Assembly (NCBI GenBank): GCA_023398295.1
Contig: JAEWSL010000013.1
Coordinates: 86,228 to 150,227 of the forward strand
Length of the DNA stretch: 64,000 nucleotides
Direction of reading: 5' to 3'
From: Elusimicrobiota bacterium
GTDB lineage: Bacteria > Elusimicrobiota > Elusimicrobia > Elusimicrobiales > Elusimicrobiaceae
The position numbers were made by a program, and so were the translations under genes. This document shows, piece by piece, positions 39,447-47,270 of this stretch. The notes under the pieces are model-generated. The model did no database searches. It saw only the letters and a list, made by a program, of their open reading frames with translations, and was not told the DNA's origin. Each line of letters opens with the position of its first letter. The stretch's first letter is position 1.

Positions 39447-39560
39447 GAAGTAAAACAAAAATAAAATAAACAGTAAAACAAGCAGCAAAATAAACAGTAA
39501 AAAAAGAAAATAAGCAGTAAAATAAGAAGTAAAATATAGTAAAAGTAATTGTAAAATAAG
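39445..39560 (+). repeat. A-rich degenerate tandem repeat
   Basis: About eight copies of a unit close to AAGCAGTAAAAT (variants AAGAAGTAAAAC, AAACAGTAAAAC, AAGCAGCAAAAT, AAACAGTAAAAA) fill 115 bp with almost no T-rich or GC-rich interruption. Period is irregular, mostly 11-20 bp. It carries no open frame of note. The 584-bp gene-free gap 39229-39812 consists of the ATPase leader, this repeat and the structured pilin leader. Confidence 0.7.
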
Positions 39561-39608
39561 GGTCTACTTCAACGTTTTGACATCATAATTTGTGAAGATT
39601 GTTTGTTG

Positions 39609-39766
39609 GAAGCGCAGGGAAAGCCTGCGTTAAGCTGGGCGGGCGCAAGCCCGCAAGGCATATTAGAGTCCACAAATAATCGTCTCTTTACGTCTATCTC
39701 TTTCGGGAGATGGACCGGCGACGATTATACGGGTTACTCTAATAGCCTAGATAGCGTCGCCTTTTT
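39609..39766 (+). promoter_or_regulatory. candidate riboswitch/attenuator leader of the pilin gene
   Basis: The plus strand predicts a compact RNA. Hairpin 1: 39611-39618 with 39624-39631 (GAAAG loop). Hairpin 2: 39639-39644 with 39649-39654, GCAA tetraloop. A 12-bp long-range helix joins 39657-39669 and 39736-39747 with one bulge. Inside it a 9-bp helix pairs 39676-39684 with 39720-39728, capped by a 10-bp hairpin (39692-39715, UUCG loop). As an alternative, GGCGACG (39717-39723) pairs perfectly with CGTCGCC (39755-39761), followed by TTTTT: an intrinsic terminator that shares bases with the 9-bp helix. This is riboswitch-like logic. A perfect anti-SD complement, AAGGAGGTGAT, follows at 39785-39795, then an 8-codon frame overlapping the pilin start. 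Confidence 0.65.
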
Positions 39767-39812
39767 ACTGCCCAAAATAGGCAAAAGGAGGTGATGAAAA
39801 CAGGAGATAAAA

Positions 39813-40292
39813 ATGCATAAAATAATAAATAAGCGCCGTGCGGCCCGCACTATAAAAAGCGGGTTTACGTTGATAGAGATGTTAATTGTCGTCTTAATAG
39901 TTGCGATACTTGCTGCTATAGCCCTGCCTCAATATAATACTTCGGTGGAGCGCGCCAAAATGGCTGAAGCCATAACTTTAACCAAGCAAATTGCCGAAGC
40001 AAACAGAAGATACTATCTTGCCACCGGCGCTTATGCAAACAGTATAAGCGAGCTTGATATAGATATCCCCGGGCAACCTAACGGAGGTCGAATTCAAACA
40101 AAAAACTTTATATATACTGCCAGCGCAGGAGGACCATCATATTTAGTTTTTACCCATCGCATTCCTTTGATGCAGAGATATTGTCTTTATATGCAAAAAG
40201 ATAACAATAAAATCCAATGCAATCCTTACGCTACCGCTACCGTCATTCAAAAAAAGCTTTGTACGCAGCTAAATTCCACCGGTACAATATAA
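39813..40292 (+). CDS. type IV pilin-like protein
   Basis: The 159-residue protein has a class III signal: a basic leader ending KSG, then FTLIEMLIVVLIVAILAAIALP, with cleavage expected between Gly and Phe and Glu at mature position 5. The globular part has AMAEAITLTKQIAEANRRYY-type helix continuation (seen as KMAEAITLTKQIAEANRRYYL) and Cys residues that could form a C-terminal disulfide loop. It would be processed by prepilin peptidase and assembled into a type IV pilus or secretion pseudopilus; no assembly genes are in this window. A GGAG site lies 7 nt upstream of the ATG. Expression is probably controlled by the structured leader upstream. Confidence 0.9.
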   Translation: MHKIINKRRAARTIKSGFTLIEMLIVVLIVAILAAIALPQYNTSVERAKMAEAITLTKQIAEANRRYYLATGAYANSISELDIDIPGQPNGGRIQTKNFIYTASAGGPSYLVFTHRIPLMQRYCLYMQKDNNKIQCNPYATATVIQKKLCTQLNSTGTI

Positions 40293-40313
40293 TAATCCGC
40301 CAAAACGGTAATA

Positions 40314-40322
40314 TGCTAAAAT
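40314..40322 (+). promoter_or_regulatory. extended -10 promoter
   Basis: TGCTAAAAT precedes the gene at 40353, whose AAGGAGG ribosome binding site is 8 nt before the ATG. It gives this gene a transcript independent of the pilin. Confidence 0.55.
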
Positions 40323-40352
40323 TATCCTAAAGCTAATATTTAAGGAGGCGGT

Positions 40353-41045
40353 ATGTTTCCTATAAACCAAGGGCCTTCGCAAAAGAAGGACAAGAATCAA
40401 AAATACAAAATACTGTTTGCCTTTATAATGTTTTTGCTTCTTATTTTAATGATGGAAAGAGAGTTTACCGCCCAACAAGCAGTATGTCTTGAGAATAAAA
40501 GCGAGGTCCTCCGCCTGCAAAGAGAAAACGACGAGCTAACCCAAGAACTTGAAATATTAAAAGAAAGCATTACCGAAGCCGACGAGCAGGAATTTGCTGC
40601 CGCCCAAAAAGATTTTAAGGAAGCTATCCCCGAAGCTAAAAAACTTTTAGCCGCCTTTAATAAATATTATGACGAGAAAGGGACCACCCTTTTCCCTTTC
40701 AAAACATATCTGTTCCGCTGCGGGGACGATTGCAAAAAAGGATTTGAAGATTTTGTTTTGGAAACCTTTAACGTCAGCGTAAAAGTTCCGCGTAATTTCA
40801 CGGTTCATTATATTGACAAGGATAGGATGAACCTCAGATATAACATTGGACGCCCCTCTGAGTATAACGGCATTGACTTAATTATACTGCCCAAAAACAC
40901 GGGATATTATCCGGATTTTGTTAAAGATTCCGTTTTGTGCAGCACTTTTCAGTCTTTTGCAAAAGAGGGCGAAAAGCTTTGCAAATCCCTCGGTGGCAAG
41001 CTTCAGAAAGGTATTTTAGAAGACACTCTTTATAAATTGGAATAA
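40353..41045 (+). CDS. single-pass membrane protein, pilin-neighbour, unknown function
   Basis: The 230-residue protein has a short basic N-terminus, one membrane helix (about residues 18-34), a coiled coil rich in Glu and Leu (about 48-75) and a soluble domain. It lacks the G/FTLIE prepilin motif. The C-terminal part with paired Cys (CGDDC in the middle; CSTFQSFAKEGEKLCKSLGG near the end) resembles the disulfide-closed tail of type IV pilins in related bacteria, by my recall. A role with the neighbouring pilin is therefore possible but unproven. Confidence 0.6.
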   Translation: MFPINQGPSQKKDKNQKYKILFAFIMFLLLILMMEREFTAQQAVCLENKSEVLRLQRENDELTQELEILKESITEADEQEFAAAQKDFKEAIPEAKKLLAAFNKYYDEKGTTLFPFKTYLFRCGDDCKKGFEDFVLETFNVSVKVPRNFTVHYIDKDRMNLRYNIGRPSEYNGIDLIILPKNTGYYPDFVKDSVLCSTFQSFAKEGEKLCKSLGGKLQKGILEDTLYKLE

Positions 41046-41126
41046 CTGGCCTAAGACAGGTTGAAATCAGTCTTTTTTATTGTTACAATCAAGTAAGGTT
41101 TGACAACAACTTAAACCGACAACAAT

Positions 41127-41948
41127 ATGAATAGGAAACTGCTTCTTGCTCTTTTGTGCGCACTGCTTAGCCTCCCCGCCTTTTGCCAAGGGCTGAGGGA
41201 AAAATCCATAAATAACATACTTAAAGATATGTACAATAACCGCAAGGAGATTGCGGCAAAACAAGCTGTTAAAATGTCTCCGCTTAAAGTTGTAAATGGG
41301 GAGGACACGGTTACCCTACCCGCCCTGTCTTTGGAAAAAATTATTGAAGAAGGTAAAAAAGAAGCGCAGTCTTTTGAAGAGTTCCTAAAAAATAACCTCC
41401 CGCAGGAAACCCTGCCCGAAGATTTGCAAAACGCTTTTTCCAATATGTTGCGCCAAAGCGTGCAAAGGGAACGCGGCTATTACCTAAAGAAAAATATTAC
41501 CAAAATAAGCATTAACGATACCTGTAATCTTTACGCCTATTATGCGGCGCGCGCGGTTTATAACAAAAAGATATCGTTGGACGGTAAAGAATATAAAATT
41601 ACGGATATTTATTTAGTAAAAGTTATGCCCGCGCGAAATCCCAATGTGGGGCAGGGCACGACCAGCGTTTTAGGTTTGCCTATGCTTAAAACAGCAGAGG
41701 ATACTTATAATTTCTTACACGAGAACGGCAGTAAAAGTGACGTATGGAACTTCCACGCCGCGCCGATATTTGTGGTGCGCGATAAAAAGGGGACAAATTA
41801 TTTTGTAGTTACCGATCCTTTTTTATACAACGGGAGCGTAACTTTTGGGGAATGGATAGAACGGTTTTTCTTCACCTCGGAAGTATTAATAAAACGTTTT
41901 GAGGAAGACGCTTCCCTCAACAACAACCGCGTTTACATAAAATCCTAG
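41127..41948 (+). CDS. secreted protein-glutaminase-like protein
   Basis: The 273-residue protein has a signal peptide (MNRKLLLALLCALLSLPAFC, cut near residue 20). The C-terminal half shows a Cys-His-Asp arrangement resembling bacterial protein-glutaminases: Cys133 in NDTCNLYAYYAARAV, His210 in VWNFHAAPIFVV, and Asp230 in YFVVTDPFLY, followed by a Trp. These enzymes deamidate glutamine side chains in proteins. The N-terminal 100 residues could be a propeptide, as in the known enzyme. The match rests on motif spacing only. An upstream TGTTACAAT (41081-41089) is the likely promoter; no strong ribosome binding site is present. Confidence 0.55.
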   Translation: MNRKLLLALLCALLSLPAFCQGLREKSINNILKDMYNNRKEIAAKQAVKMSPLKVVNGEDTVTLPALSLEKIIEEGKKEAQSFEEFLKNNLPQETLPEDLQNAFSNMLRQSVQRERGYYLKKNITKISINDTCNLYAYYAARAVYNKKISLDGKEYKITDIYLVKVMPARNPNVGQGTTSVLGLPMLKTAEDTYNFLHENGSKSDVWNFHAAPIFVVRDKKGTNYFVVTDPFLYNGSVTFGEWIERFFFTSEVLIKRFEEDASLNNNRVYIKS

Positions 41949-41970
41949 TAAAATCTGTAAACAACCTAAA

Positions 41971-42012
41971 TAAAGAACTTTCAGGCGCAGGCCATGTTCT
42001 TTATAAAATATT
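41971..42012 (+). terminator. probable terminator
   Basis: TAAAGAAC pairs with GTTCTTTA over a 17-nt loop and is followed by TAAAATATTTTT. It is weaker than others here because the stem is AT-rich. Confidence 0.5.
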
Positions 42013-42090
42013 TTTAATACTCGTTTGCTCCGCTAAATCAATTAAAGATATTGCGTATATCATATAGTATAATTCTAAAAAGGGGGTATT

Positions 42091-42693
42091 ATGGAAAAGA
42101 TAGATTTTTATGAGGCCGTACTCAAAAGACGTTCGGTTTATTCTATTGGCAGCGATAGTTCTATTGCCGACAGCGAGATTGAAGATATAGTTAAATATGC
42201 AATTAAGAATGCGCCCTCTGCATTTAACAGCCAAAGCCAAAGGGTAGTGTTGGCTTTTGGGGAGCACCATATTAAAATATGGCAAATGTTAAAAGAAATT
42301 ATGCTCAGCACACTGCCGGCAGATAGCTTGAAACGCACCGAAGAGAAAATAGCTTCTTTTATGGCGGGGCATGGCACTATACTTTACTACGAAGATCAAA
42401 AAACTGTAGAGGGTTTGCAAAAGCAATTTCCGTTATATGCCGATAAATTTCCGATATGGTCCCAACAGGCCAGCGGTATGCTGCAGTATATTTTATGGAC
42501 GGCGTTATCGGCACGTGGTTTGGGTGTAAATTTACAGCATTACAACCCGCTTATAGACGGCAAACTATCGGAATATTTTAATATTCCCTCCGACTGGAAG
42601 TTAAATGCTCAAATGCCTTTTGGCAAATTGATATCCCCCGCGGGAGAGAAGCAATTTATGGATGTTGAGCAAAGAATAAAAGTATTTAGATAA
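42091..42693 (+). CDS. nitroreductase-family protein
   Basis: The 200-residue flavoenzyme belongs to the nitroreductase fold, close to the HBN1/YdgI-like subgroup: the N-terminal LKRRSVYSIG motif contacts FMN, NAPSAFNSQSQRVVLAFG is the second FMN segment, and SQQASGMLQYILWTALSARGLGVNLQHYNP is the typical central helix region. It likely reduces quinones or nitro compounds with NAD(P)H; the substrate is unknown. A GGGGG ribosome binding site lies 5 nt before the ATG and TATAAT about 15 bp further up. It is monocistronic. Confidence 0.85.
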   Translation: MEKIDFYEAVLKRRSVYSIGSDSSIADSEIEDIVKYAIKNAPSAFNSQSQRVVLAFGEHHIKIWQMLKEIMLSTLPADSLKRTEEKIASFMAGHGTILYYEDQKTVEGLQKQFPLYADKFPIWSQQASGMLQYILWTALSARGLGVNLQHYNPLIDGKLSEYFNIPSDWKLNAQMPFGKLISPAGEKQFMDVEQRIKVFR

Positions 42694-42764
42694 GTTAGGC
42701 GAGACAGAAAAAGCAGATAAGGCTGCTGGAGACGGCGCAGTATAAACAAAAAAGCCGAAGAAAA

Positions 42765-42842
42765 TGGGGTGGATGAGGGGATTTGAACCCCCGACCTTCG
42801 GTTCCACAGACCGACGCTCTAACCAACTGAGCTACATCCACC
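42765..42842 (-). tRNA. tRNA-His (anticodon GTG)
   Basis: The minus strand folds as a tRNA with anticodon loop CTGTGGA on a TCGGT/ACCGA stem, so the anticodon is GTG. It has the extra 5' G opposite the discriminator C typical of tRNA-His, and the CCA end is encoded. Confidence 0.95.
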
Positions 42843-43080
42843 AAAATCTTCTCCGCCTGCCTCTACAAACACAAAAAACTATAAACTAAATTTTCTTAGC
42901 GGGAAACCCGCTTTTATGCCGTATCATCTCAGGCATAACCGTAAGTTAAACTTTATTATCAGAAGGTCCGCCATAACATTTCGCTGTTATAAGCATAACA
43001 AAACTAAAAGCTAAACCTTAACCTTACGACGGGGAAAATTTATCCCCGCACGCTTTACACAGGCCCAAAAACCCAAAACA

Positions 43081-43111
43081 GCCGTAAAAAACGGCCGCAA
43101 TTAAAAGCGGC
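43081..43111 (+). other. overlapping GC hairpins in a gene-free gap
   Basis: GCCGT/ACGGC and GCCGC/GCGGC form two adjacent hairpins that share the bases at 43094-43095, and the second is followed by TTCTTTTATTTT. They may be terminators. The rest of the 456-bp gap 42843-43299 is AT-rich and shows no gene, only the inverted repeat at 43249-43273. Confidence 0.4.
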
Positions 43112-43248
43112 TTCTTTTATTTTACCATTTTAATAAAAAATCTTCCATTTTTAAGGTTTTTTTGCGCCCTAAACCGCCTTAAATTAAACTCTTTAATAAT
43201 ACAAAAAAGTAATAAGGGCATAATTCTTTTTAGTAATTTTATTTCCTC

Positions 43249-43273
43249 TATACTAATTTTAGAATATAGTATA
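43249..43273. promoter_or_regulatory. inverted repeat over the promoter of the barrel gene
   Basis: TATACTA and TAGTATA flank 11 bp. Both arms contain -10-like sequences, so a protein bound here could repress the downstream gene at 43300. Confidence 0.35.
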
Positions 43274-43299
43274 AGTTCTATTTTACAACGGAGAAAACT

Positions 43300-44541
43300 T
43301 TGCGCAGATTCCTTTTGGCGTGCTTTATTTTTTCGGCGTTGCTGTTTTGTTGCCCATATAAAGCTTTTGCTTATTACGACAAAAACATTAGTGCGGAAGG
43401 GGGAATAACTTTATTTTCTAATATCGCCCGCGGCGAAGTTTTTGATACGGCCGCAAAATCAGGCTACAAATCTTCGTCGGCAATTATTGAAGCCTCCGTA
43501 ATTTACAATCCGCAGGGCAGTTTTTACTTAGTTTTCAACCCGTATTTTTCTTTTGATTATAACAATTTCTACGAAGATAAAGAAACAAGCGCATATTTCA
43601 ATTTTACGCGCGCCGCCGCTGTTTATGACAACGATTTAGTATTTTTGGAAGGCGGCCGTTTTGATTTTGAGAAAGACACTCTGCGCCCTTTCGTTTATTA
43701 TGGCGCTTACCCGCAGATAGACAATAAAAGGCCTTCTTCCTTAGACGGTGCGCGCGCAAAATTGCAAATTGGCGCTTTTACCGCGGATACGTTTTTTGCT
43801 CGGCCTTCGCACGAAACGCAGACTGATTTTACGGCCGGCGGCATTGCCGAGTATAATTTCTTTGGCGCCTTTAAGCCGCAGGCGTTTTTATATCACAAAA
43901 AAGAAGAATATTTATCTCTTATTTTATACGGCGCGGGCATTGATATTGCGGCGGAAGATTTTTTACTTTCTTTTACCGCGGCTTTCAACGGCGGCAGCAG
44001 GAAACAGGTTTACAGAACAAAGACAAAAGACATTCTTCTTGATAACTACGCCTTAAATTTTAACGCTGCTTTTAAGACCGAAAACAACTTCGGGCAAACA
44101 GATTTTTATCTCAATGTTTTTTACACGCCTGCGCGGGAGGTTAATTTTACGGCAATTTCGCCCAATCTTGATATGGGCTATATTTTCGGCGGGATGCAGA
44201 TATGCGGCGTTTCGGTTTATGATTATTATTCGCAAAGCGGGGAAAACGAACTTGCCTTAAACGCCACCGCCTTAAAATTTAATTTCCGCCCGTATTTTTT
44301 AAGGGAGTTTTCTTTTTCCGCCTCGGCTTACGGTTTTAACGCGCCGTCTTTGGGCAAGCATTTCGGCAATGAAATTGACCTCGGCGTTTTTTACGTTAAG
44401 TCAAATTTCAAAATAGGCTTAATTTTGGGATTATTTTTTGGCGGGGATATAAACTTAGACGGCAATATAAGGCTTGCTCCGCAGGAAGGCGGGGACATTA
44501 AAAAAATCGGCTTAAATTTCAGTTACGACTTGCCTTTTTAG
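43300..44541 (+). CDS. outer-membrane beta-barrel protein, unknown function
   Basis: The 413-residue protein has a signal peptide (LLACFIFSALLFCCPYKAFA, cut near residue 24) and a body of alternating amphipathic strands rich in Phe, Tyr, Asn and Gly. The C-terminal strand IGLNFSYDLPF ends in Phe, as required for outer-membrane insertion. I do not recognise a specific family. It starts with TTG, supported by a CGGAG ribosome binding site 7 nt upstream; no ATG gives a full signal peptide. It converges with the TPR gene. Confidence 0.72.
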   Translation: MRRFLLACFIFSALLFCCPYKAFAYYDKNISAEGGITLFSNIARGEVFDTAAKSGYKSSSAIIEASVIYNPQGSFYLVFNPYFSFDYNNFYEDKETSAYFNFTRAAAVYDNDLVFLEGGRFDFEKDTLRPFVYYGAYPQIDNKRPSSLDGARAKLQIGAFTADTFFARPSHETQTDFTAGGIAEYNFFGAFKPQAFLYHKKEEYLSLILYGAGIDIAAEDFLLSFTAAFNGGSRKQVYRTKTKDILLDNYALNFNAAFKTENNFGQTDFYLNVFYTPAREVNFTAISPNLDMGYIFGGMQICGVSVYDYYSQSGENELALNATALKFNFRPYFLREFSFSASAYGFNAPSLGKHFGNEIDLGVFYVKSNFKIGLILGLFFGGDINLDGNIRLAPQEGGDIKKIGLNFSYDLPF

Positions 44542-44564
44542 GCGGAGTTTTATCGGCCCGCGTT

Positions 44565-45743
44565 TTACGGGGGGGACATGCGTCCTAAATCCTGCCCGTC
44601 GGCAAAAGGGTGTTTTAAGTATTTTGAGGCGGTTTCGTCTATTCCCCAGTTTTCTTTGGAAGAGATAATTTCCCTGTAAACAGTTTTTGCGTCTTCTGTT
44701 CTTCCCAGCGCGTCGTAAGTTTGCGCTAAACGCAGAAGGTTCCACATTTGCCAGCGGCTCATGGGCTGCTGTTTTGTGGCGGCGACGCTTTGTTCAAAAA
44801 CCTCGGCCGCTTTCTTATAATCTTTGAGGCCCATATAAGCGGTGCCTACGGCGGTATGCGCGCGGGCAATATAGATATCGTTATAAAAAGGTTCTTTGCC
44901 TATTTTAGTTAAGAAATCCTGCCCCCCAAAGAGGACTTCTTCGTATTGCCCATTTTCGTAATTTGCTATTATGGCTACAAATCTAAACAGCGGATTATTC
45001 GGATATTTTATAATAATTTCGTCTATGTATTGTTTTGCCAAGGCGGGGTTGCGGTACTTATCGTTTTCAATTGCAATTTCAATAAGCAGCAGTTTTGCGC
45101 TGTCGGCCGAGAATCGGCCTTTATCCTTAATCATATTGAGCAAATCAATGCCTTTTTGCGCGTTGCCGCTTACGACTATTTTCGCCAGAATTTTTATGAC
45201 GGCGGGCAGCGTTCCTGCGTAGTATTGGTAAATAGCCTCGCCGATATAAGCGTCGTAGAGCTGCGGGTCCATCTTGACGGCGAGGTTCATATATTTAATG
45301 CCTTTTCTGCCGCTGAAATAAGCTTTTATGAAATGCCTGTTTGCAAGCTGGAATCTGCCTTTTACGCCGTAAAGCGCGCCTAAGGCAAGGTAAGCCTGCG
45401 CGTCGGGTTTATTTTGTTCAAGCCAGTTTTTTATGCCTTCTATGGAAGAATTTATGCTCTCTTCAAAAACTTTTGCCTGCGCGGGGTTGCTTTTTTCAAA
45501 CTCGTATTCAAAGCGGGACCATTCTATCATCGTCCTGCCAAACAGAGCTATGGGGTAATCGGGATAAGCCTTTAAGACTTTATCTATTTCTTCGCGCGCG
45601 GTTTTGTAGTCAAGGGCGTAGATGGCGTTTACGCCTGCAACCGCGCTTGCCATTACCTCTGGCGGCAGGTAATTGTTATTATCTGCTTTTACGGCGAAAG
45701 CGTTAAAAAGAAAGAAGGAACAAAGAAGCAGTTTTTTTATCAT
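44565..45743 (-). CDS. secreted TPR-repeat protein
   Basis: The 392-residue protein has a signal peptide (MIKKLLLCSFFLFNAFAVKA) and a helical solenoid. TPR-like units are visible as NAIYALDYKTAREEIDKVLKAYPDYPIALFG, AQAYLALGALYGVKGRFQLANRHFIKA, HTAVGTAYMGLKDYKKAAEVFEQS and RLAQTYDALGRTEDAKTVYREI. It probably scaffolds periplasmic protein contacts; the partner is unknown. Its start overlaps the serS stop by 4 bp (ATGA), so it belongs to the overlapping four-gene cluster. It has no lipobox. Confidence 0.8.
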   Translation of the reverse strand: MIKKLLLCSFFLFNAFAVKADNNNYLPPEVMASAVAGVNAIYALDYKTAREEIDKVLKAYPDYPIALFGRTMIEWSRFEYEFEKSNPAQAKVFEESINSSIEGIKNWLEQNKPDAQAYLALGALYGVKGRFQLANRHFIKAYFSGRKGIKYMNLAVKMDPQLYDAYIGEAIYQYYAGTLPAVIKILAKIVVSGNAQKGIDLLNMIKDKGRFSADSAKLLLIEIAIENDKYRNPALAKQYIDEIIIKYPNNPLFRFVAIIANYENGQYEEVLFGGQDFLTKIGKEPFYNDIYIARAHTAVGTAYMGLKDYKKAAEVFEQSVAATKQQPMSRWQMWNLLRLAQTYDALGRTEDAKTVYREIISSKENWGIDETASKYLKHPFADGQDLGRMSPP

Positions 45744-47032
45744 TTTTCTATTTTATCTTTGCCGAAATAGGGCTGCAGCGCCTCAGGTATTTTTATGCTG
45801 CCGTCTTTTTGCTGATAATTTTCAAGAATGGCGGCCATAGTTCTTCCTACGGCGACGCCGCTTCCGTTTAAGGTATGCACAAACTCCGTGCCTTTTTGCC
45901 CTTCGCGTTTGAAGCGCAGATTCATTCTTCTTGCCTGAAAGTCGGTGCAGTTTGAGCAGGAAGATATCTCGCGAAATTTGCCCTGACTCGGCAGCCAGAC
46001 TTCCAAATCAAAAGTTTTTGCCGAACAAAAACCCATATCTCCCGAAGATAATACCACGCGCTGGTACGGCAGTTTTAAGGCGGAAAGGACGGCTTCTGCG
46101 TCAGAAGTAAGCTTTTCCAGTATATCATAAGATTCTTCGGGCTTGCAAAGCCAGACAAGTTCCACTTTATTAAACTGGTGATTTCTTATAAGTCCGCGCG
46201 TATCTTTACCGTAAGTGCCGGCTTCTTTGCGAAAGCAGGGCGTATAAGCGCAGAAGTTTTTGGGCAAATCTTTTTCGCTTAAGAGTTGGCCGCTGCAGAG
46301 GTTTGTCAAAGTAATTTCTGCTGTGGATATAAGATATTGTTCCGCGTTATCGTCGGCGTTTGCTATGCGGTACATATCTTCCTTAAACTTAGGAAGCTGC
46401 CCCGTGCCAAAGAGCGCATTTGCGTTTGCGATAGCCGGCGTCATATACTCGGTATATCCTTTTTTGGTATGCATATCAAGCATAAAATTAATTAAGCTGC
46501 GCTCAAGCCTGGCGGCGTCTTTTTTTAGGATTGAAAATCTGCTGCCGGAGAGTTTGGCCGCAGTTTCAAAGTCAAAAATATCCAAAGCCTCGCCCAGGGA
46601 GTGATGGTCTTTTATCTCAAAGTCAAACTGCGGCAAAGGCAGAGTATTTGGTTTTATTAAAATATTTGCGCTTGCGTCGGCGCCTATAGGTACCGATTTG
46701 TCGGGTATATTTGGTATTGCGGCCCAAACTTCGTCAATTTGTTTTTTTAGGGAAGTTTCTTCTTCCTCTTTTGCGGTCATTTGCTCTTTTATTTTATTTG
46801 CTTCTTCTTTTATTTTTTGCGCTGCGGCGGGATCTTTTGCAAAAAGCGCGCCGATTTGTTTGGATAAATCATTTCTCTTTGCGCGAAAAGCTTCGGCCTG
46901 CGCAAGGGCGGTTTTATATTGTTCCTGAAGAGAGATAAGTTTATCTGCTTCTTTAATAAGGTTAGGATTGCGGGAAGCTAAAGCCTGTTTAACTTCCTGC
47001 GGGTTTTCTGTTAAAATTTTAATGTCTATCAT
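45740..47032 (-). CDS. serS: seryl-tRNA synthetase
   Basis: The 430-residue class II synthetase charges tRNA-Ser. The N-terminal coiled-coil arm (about residues 30-100) is present. Motif 2 appears as CFRKEAGTYGKDTRGLIRNHQFNKVE and motif 3 as LNGSGVAVGRTMAAILENYQ. Length is normal. It overlaps the small membrane protein upstream by 14 bp and the TPR gene downstream by 4 bp. Confidence 0.96.
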   Translation of the reverse strand: MIDIKILTENPQEVKQALASRNPNLIKEADKLISLQEQYKTALAQAEAFRAKRNDLSKQIGALFAKDPAAAQKIKEEANKIKEQMTAKEEEETSLKKQIDEVWAAIPNIPDKSVPIGADASANILIKPNTLPLPQFDFEIKDHHSLGEALDIFDFETAAKLSGSRFSILKKDAARLERSLINFMLDMHTKKGYTEYMTPAIANANALFGTGQLPKFKEDMYRIANADDNAEQYLISTAEITLTNLCSGQLLSEKDLPKNFCAYTPCFRKEAGTYGKDTRGLIRNHQFNKVELVWLCKPEESYDILEKLTSDAEAVLSALKLPYQRVVLSSGDMGFCSAKTFDLEVWLPSQGKFREISSCSNCTDFQARRMNLRFKREGQKGTEFVHTLNGSGVAVGRTMAAILENYQQKDGSIKIPEALQPYFGKDKIEK

Positions 47033-47270
47033 AATCTCCTCTTGCTAAGTCTTTGACGCTGTAGGGCTGCGGAAAATATTTTTTTACGGGATTTGCATGC
47101 TGCTTACTTTCGTCTAAGACAAAGGCTTTTACTGTTTGCGCGTCAACAGGCACGTAATAAAGCTGCCTGATAAAAAAAACGGCCCCCGATATTAATAAAG
47201 CTAAAAGTATCAGCCAAAATACGGCTGAGGATTTTTCATAAAAAACTTGCGGATTATTTTGTTTTATCAT
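47019..47270 (-). CDS. small single-pass membrane protein
   Basis: The 83-residue protein has one membrane helix (about residues 17-37, FWLILLALLISGAVFFIRQLY) and a short polar domain after it. I do not recognise it. Overlaps with both neighbours (4 bp with the CsgG-like gene and 14 bp with serS) argue that it is a real gene translated by coupling. Confidence 0.65.
   Translation of the reverse strand: MIKQNNPQVFYEKSSAVFWLILLALLISGAVFFIRQLYYVPVDAQTVKAFVLDESKQHANPVKKYFPQPYSVKDLARGDYDRH

Noticed and set aside
39445..39560. CRISPR array.
   Set aside because: Units are short, degenerate and A-rich with irregular period and no distinct spacers; no cas genes are present.
39601..39766. c-di-GMP-I (GEMM) riboswitch upstream of the pilin.
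   Set aside because: The conserved GEMM core around GACGCAAAGCC is absent, although the genetic context would fit.
39603..39794. 63-codon frame beginning with TTG upstream of the pilin.
   Set aside because: It coincides with the strongly base-paired leader, has no ribosome binding site, and its bases are explained by the RNA helices.
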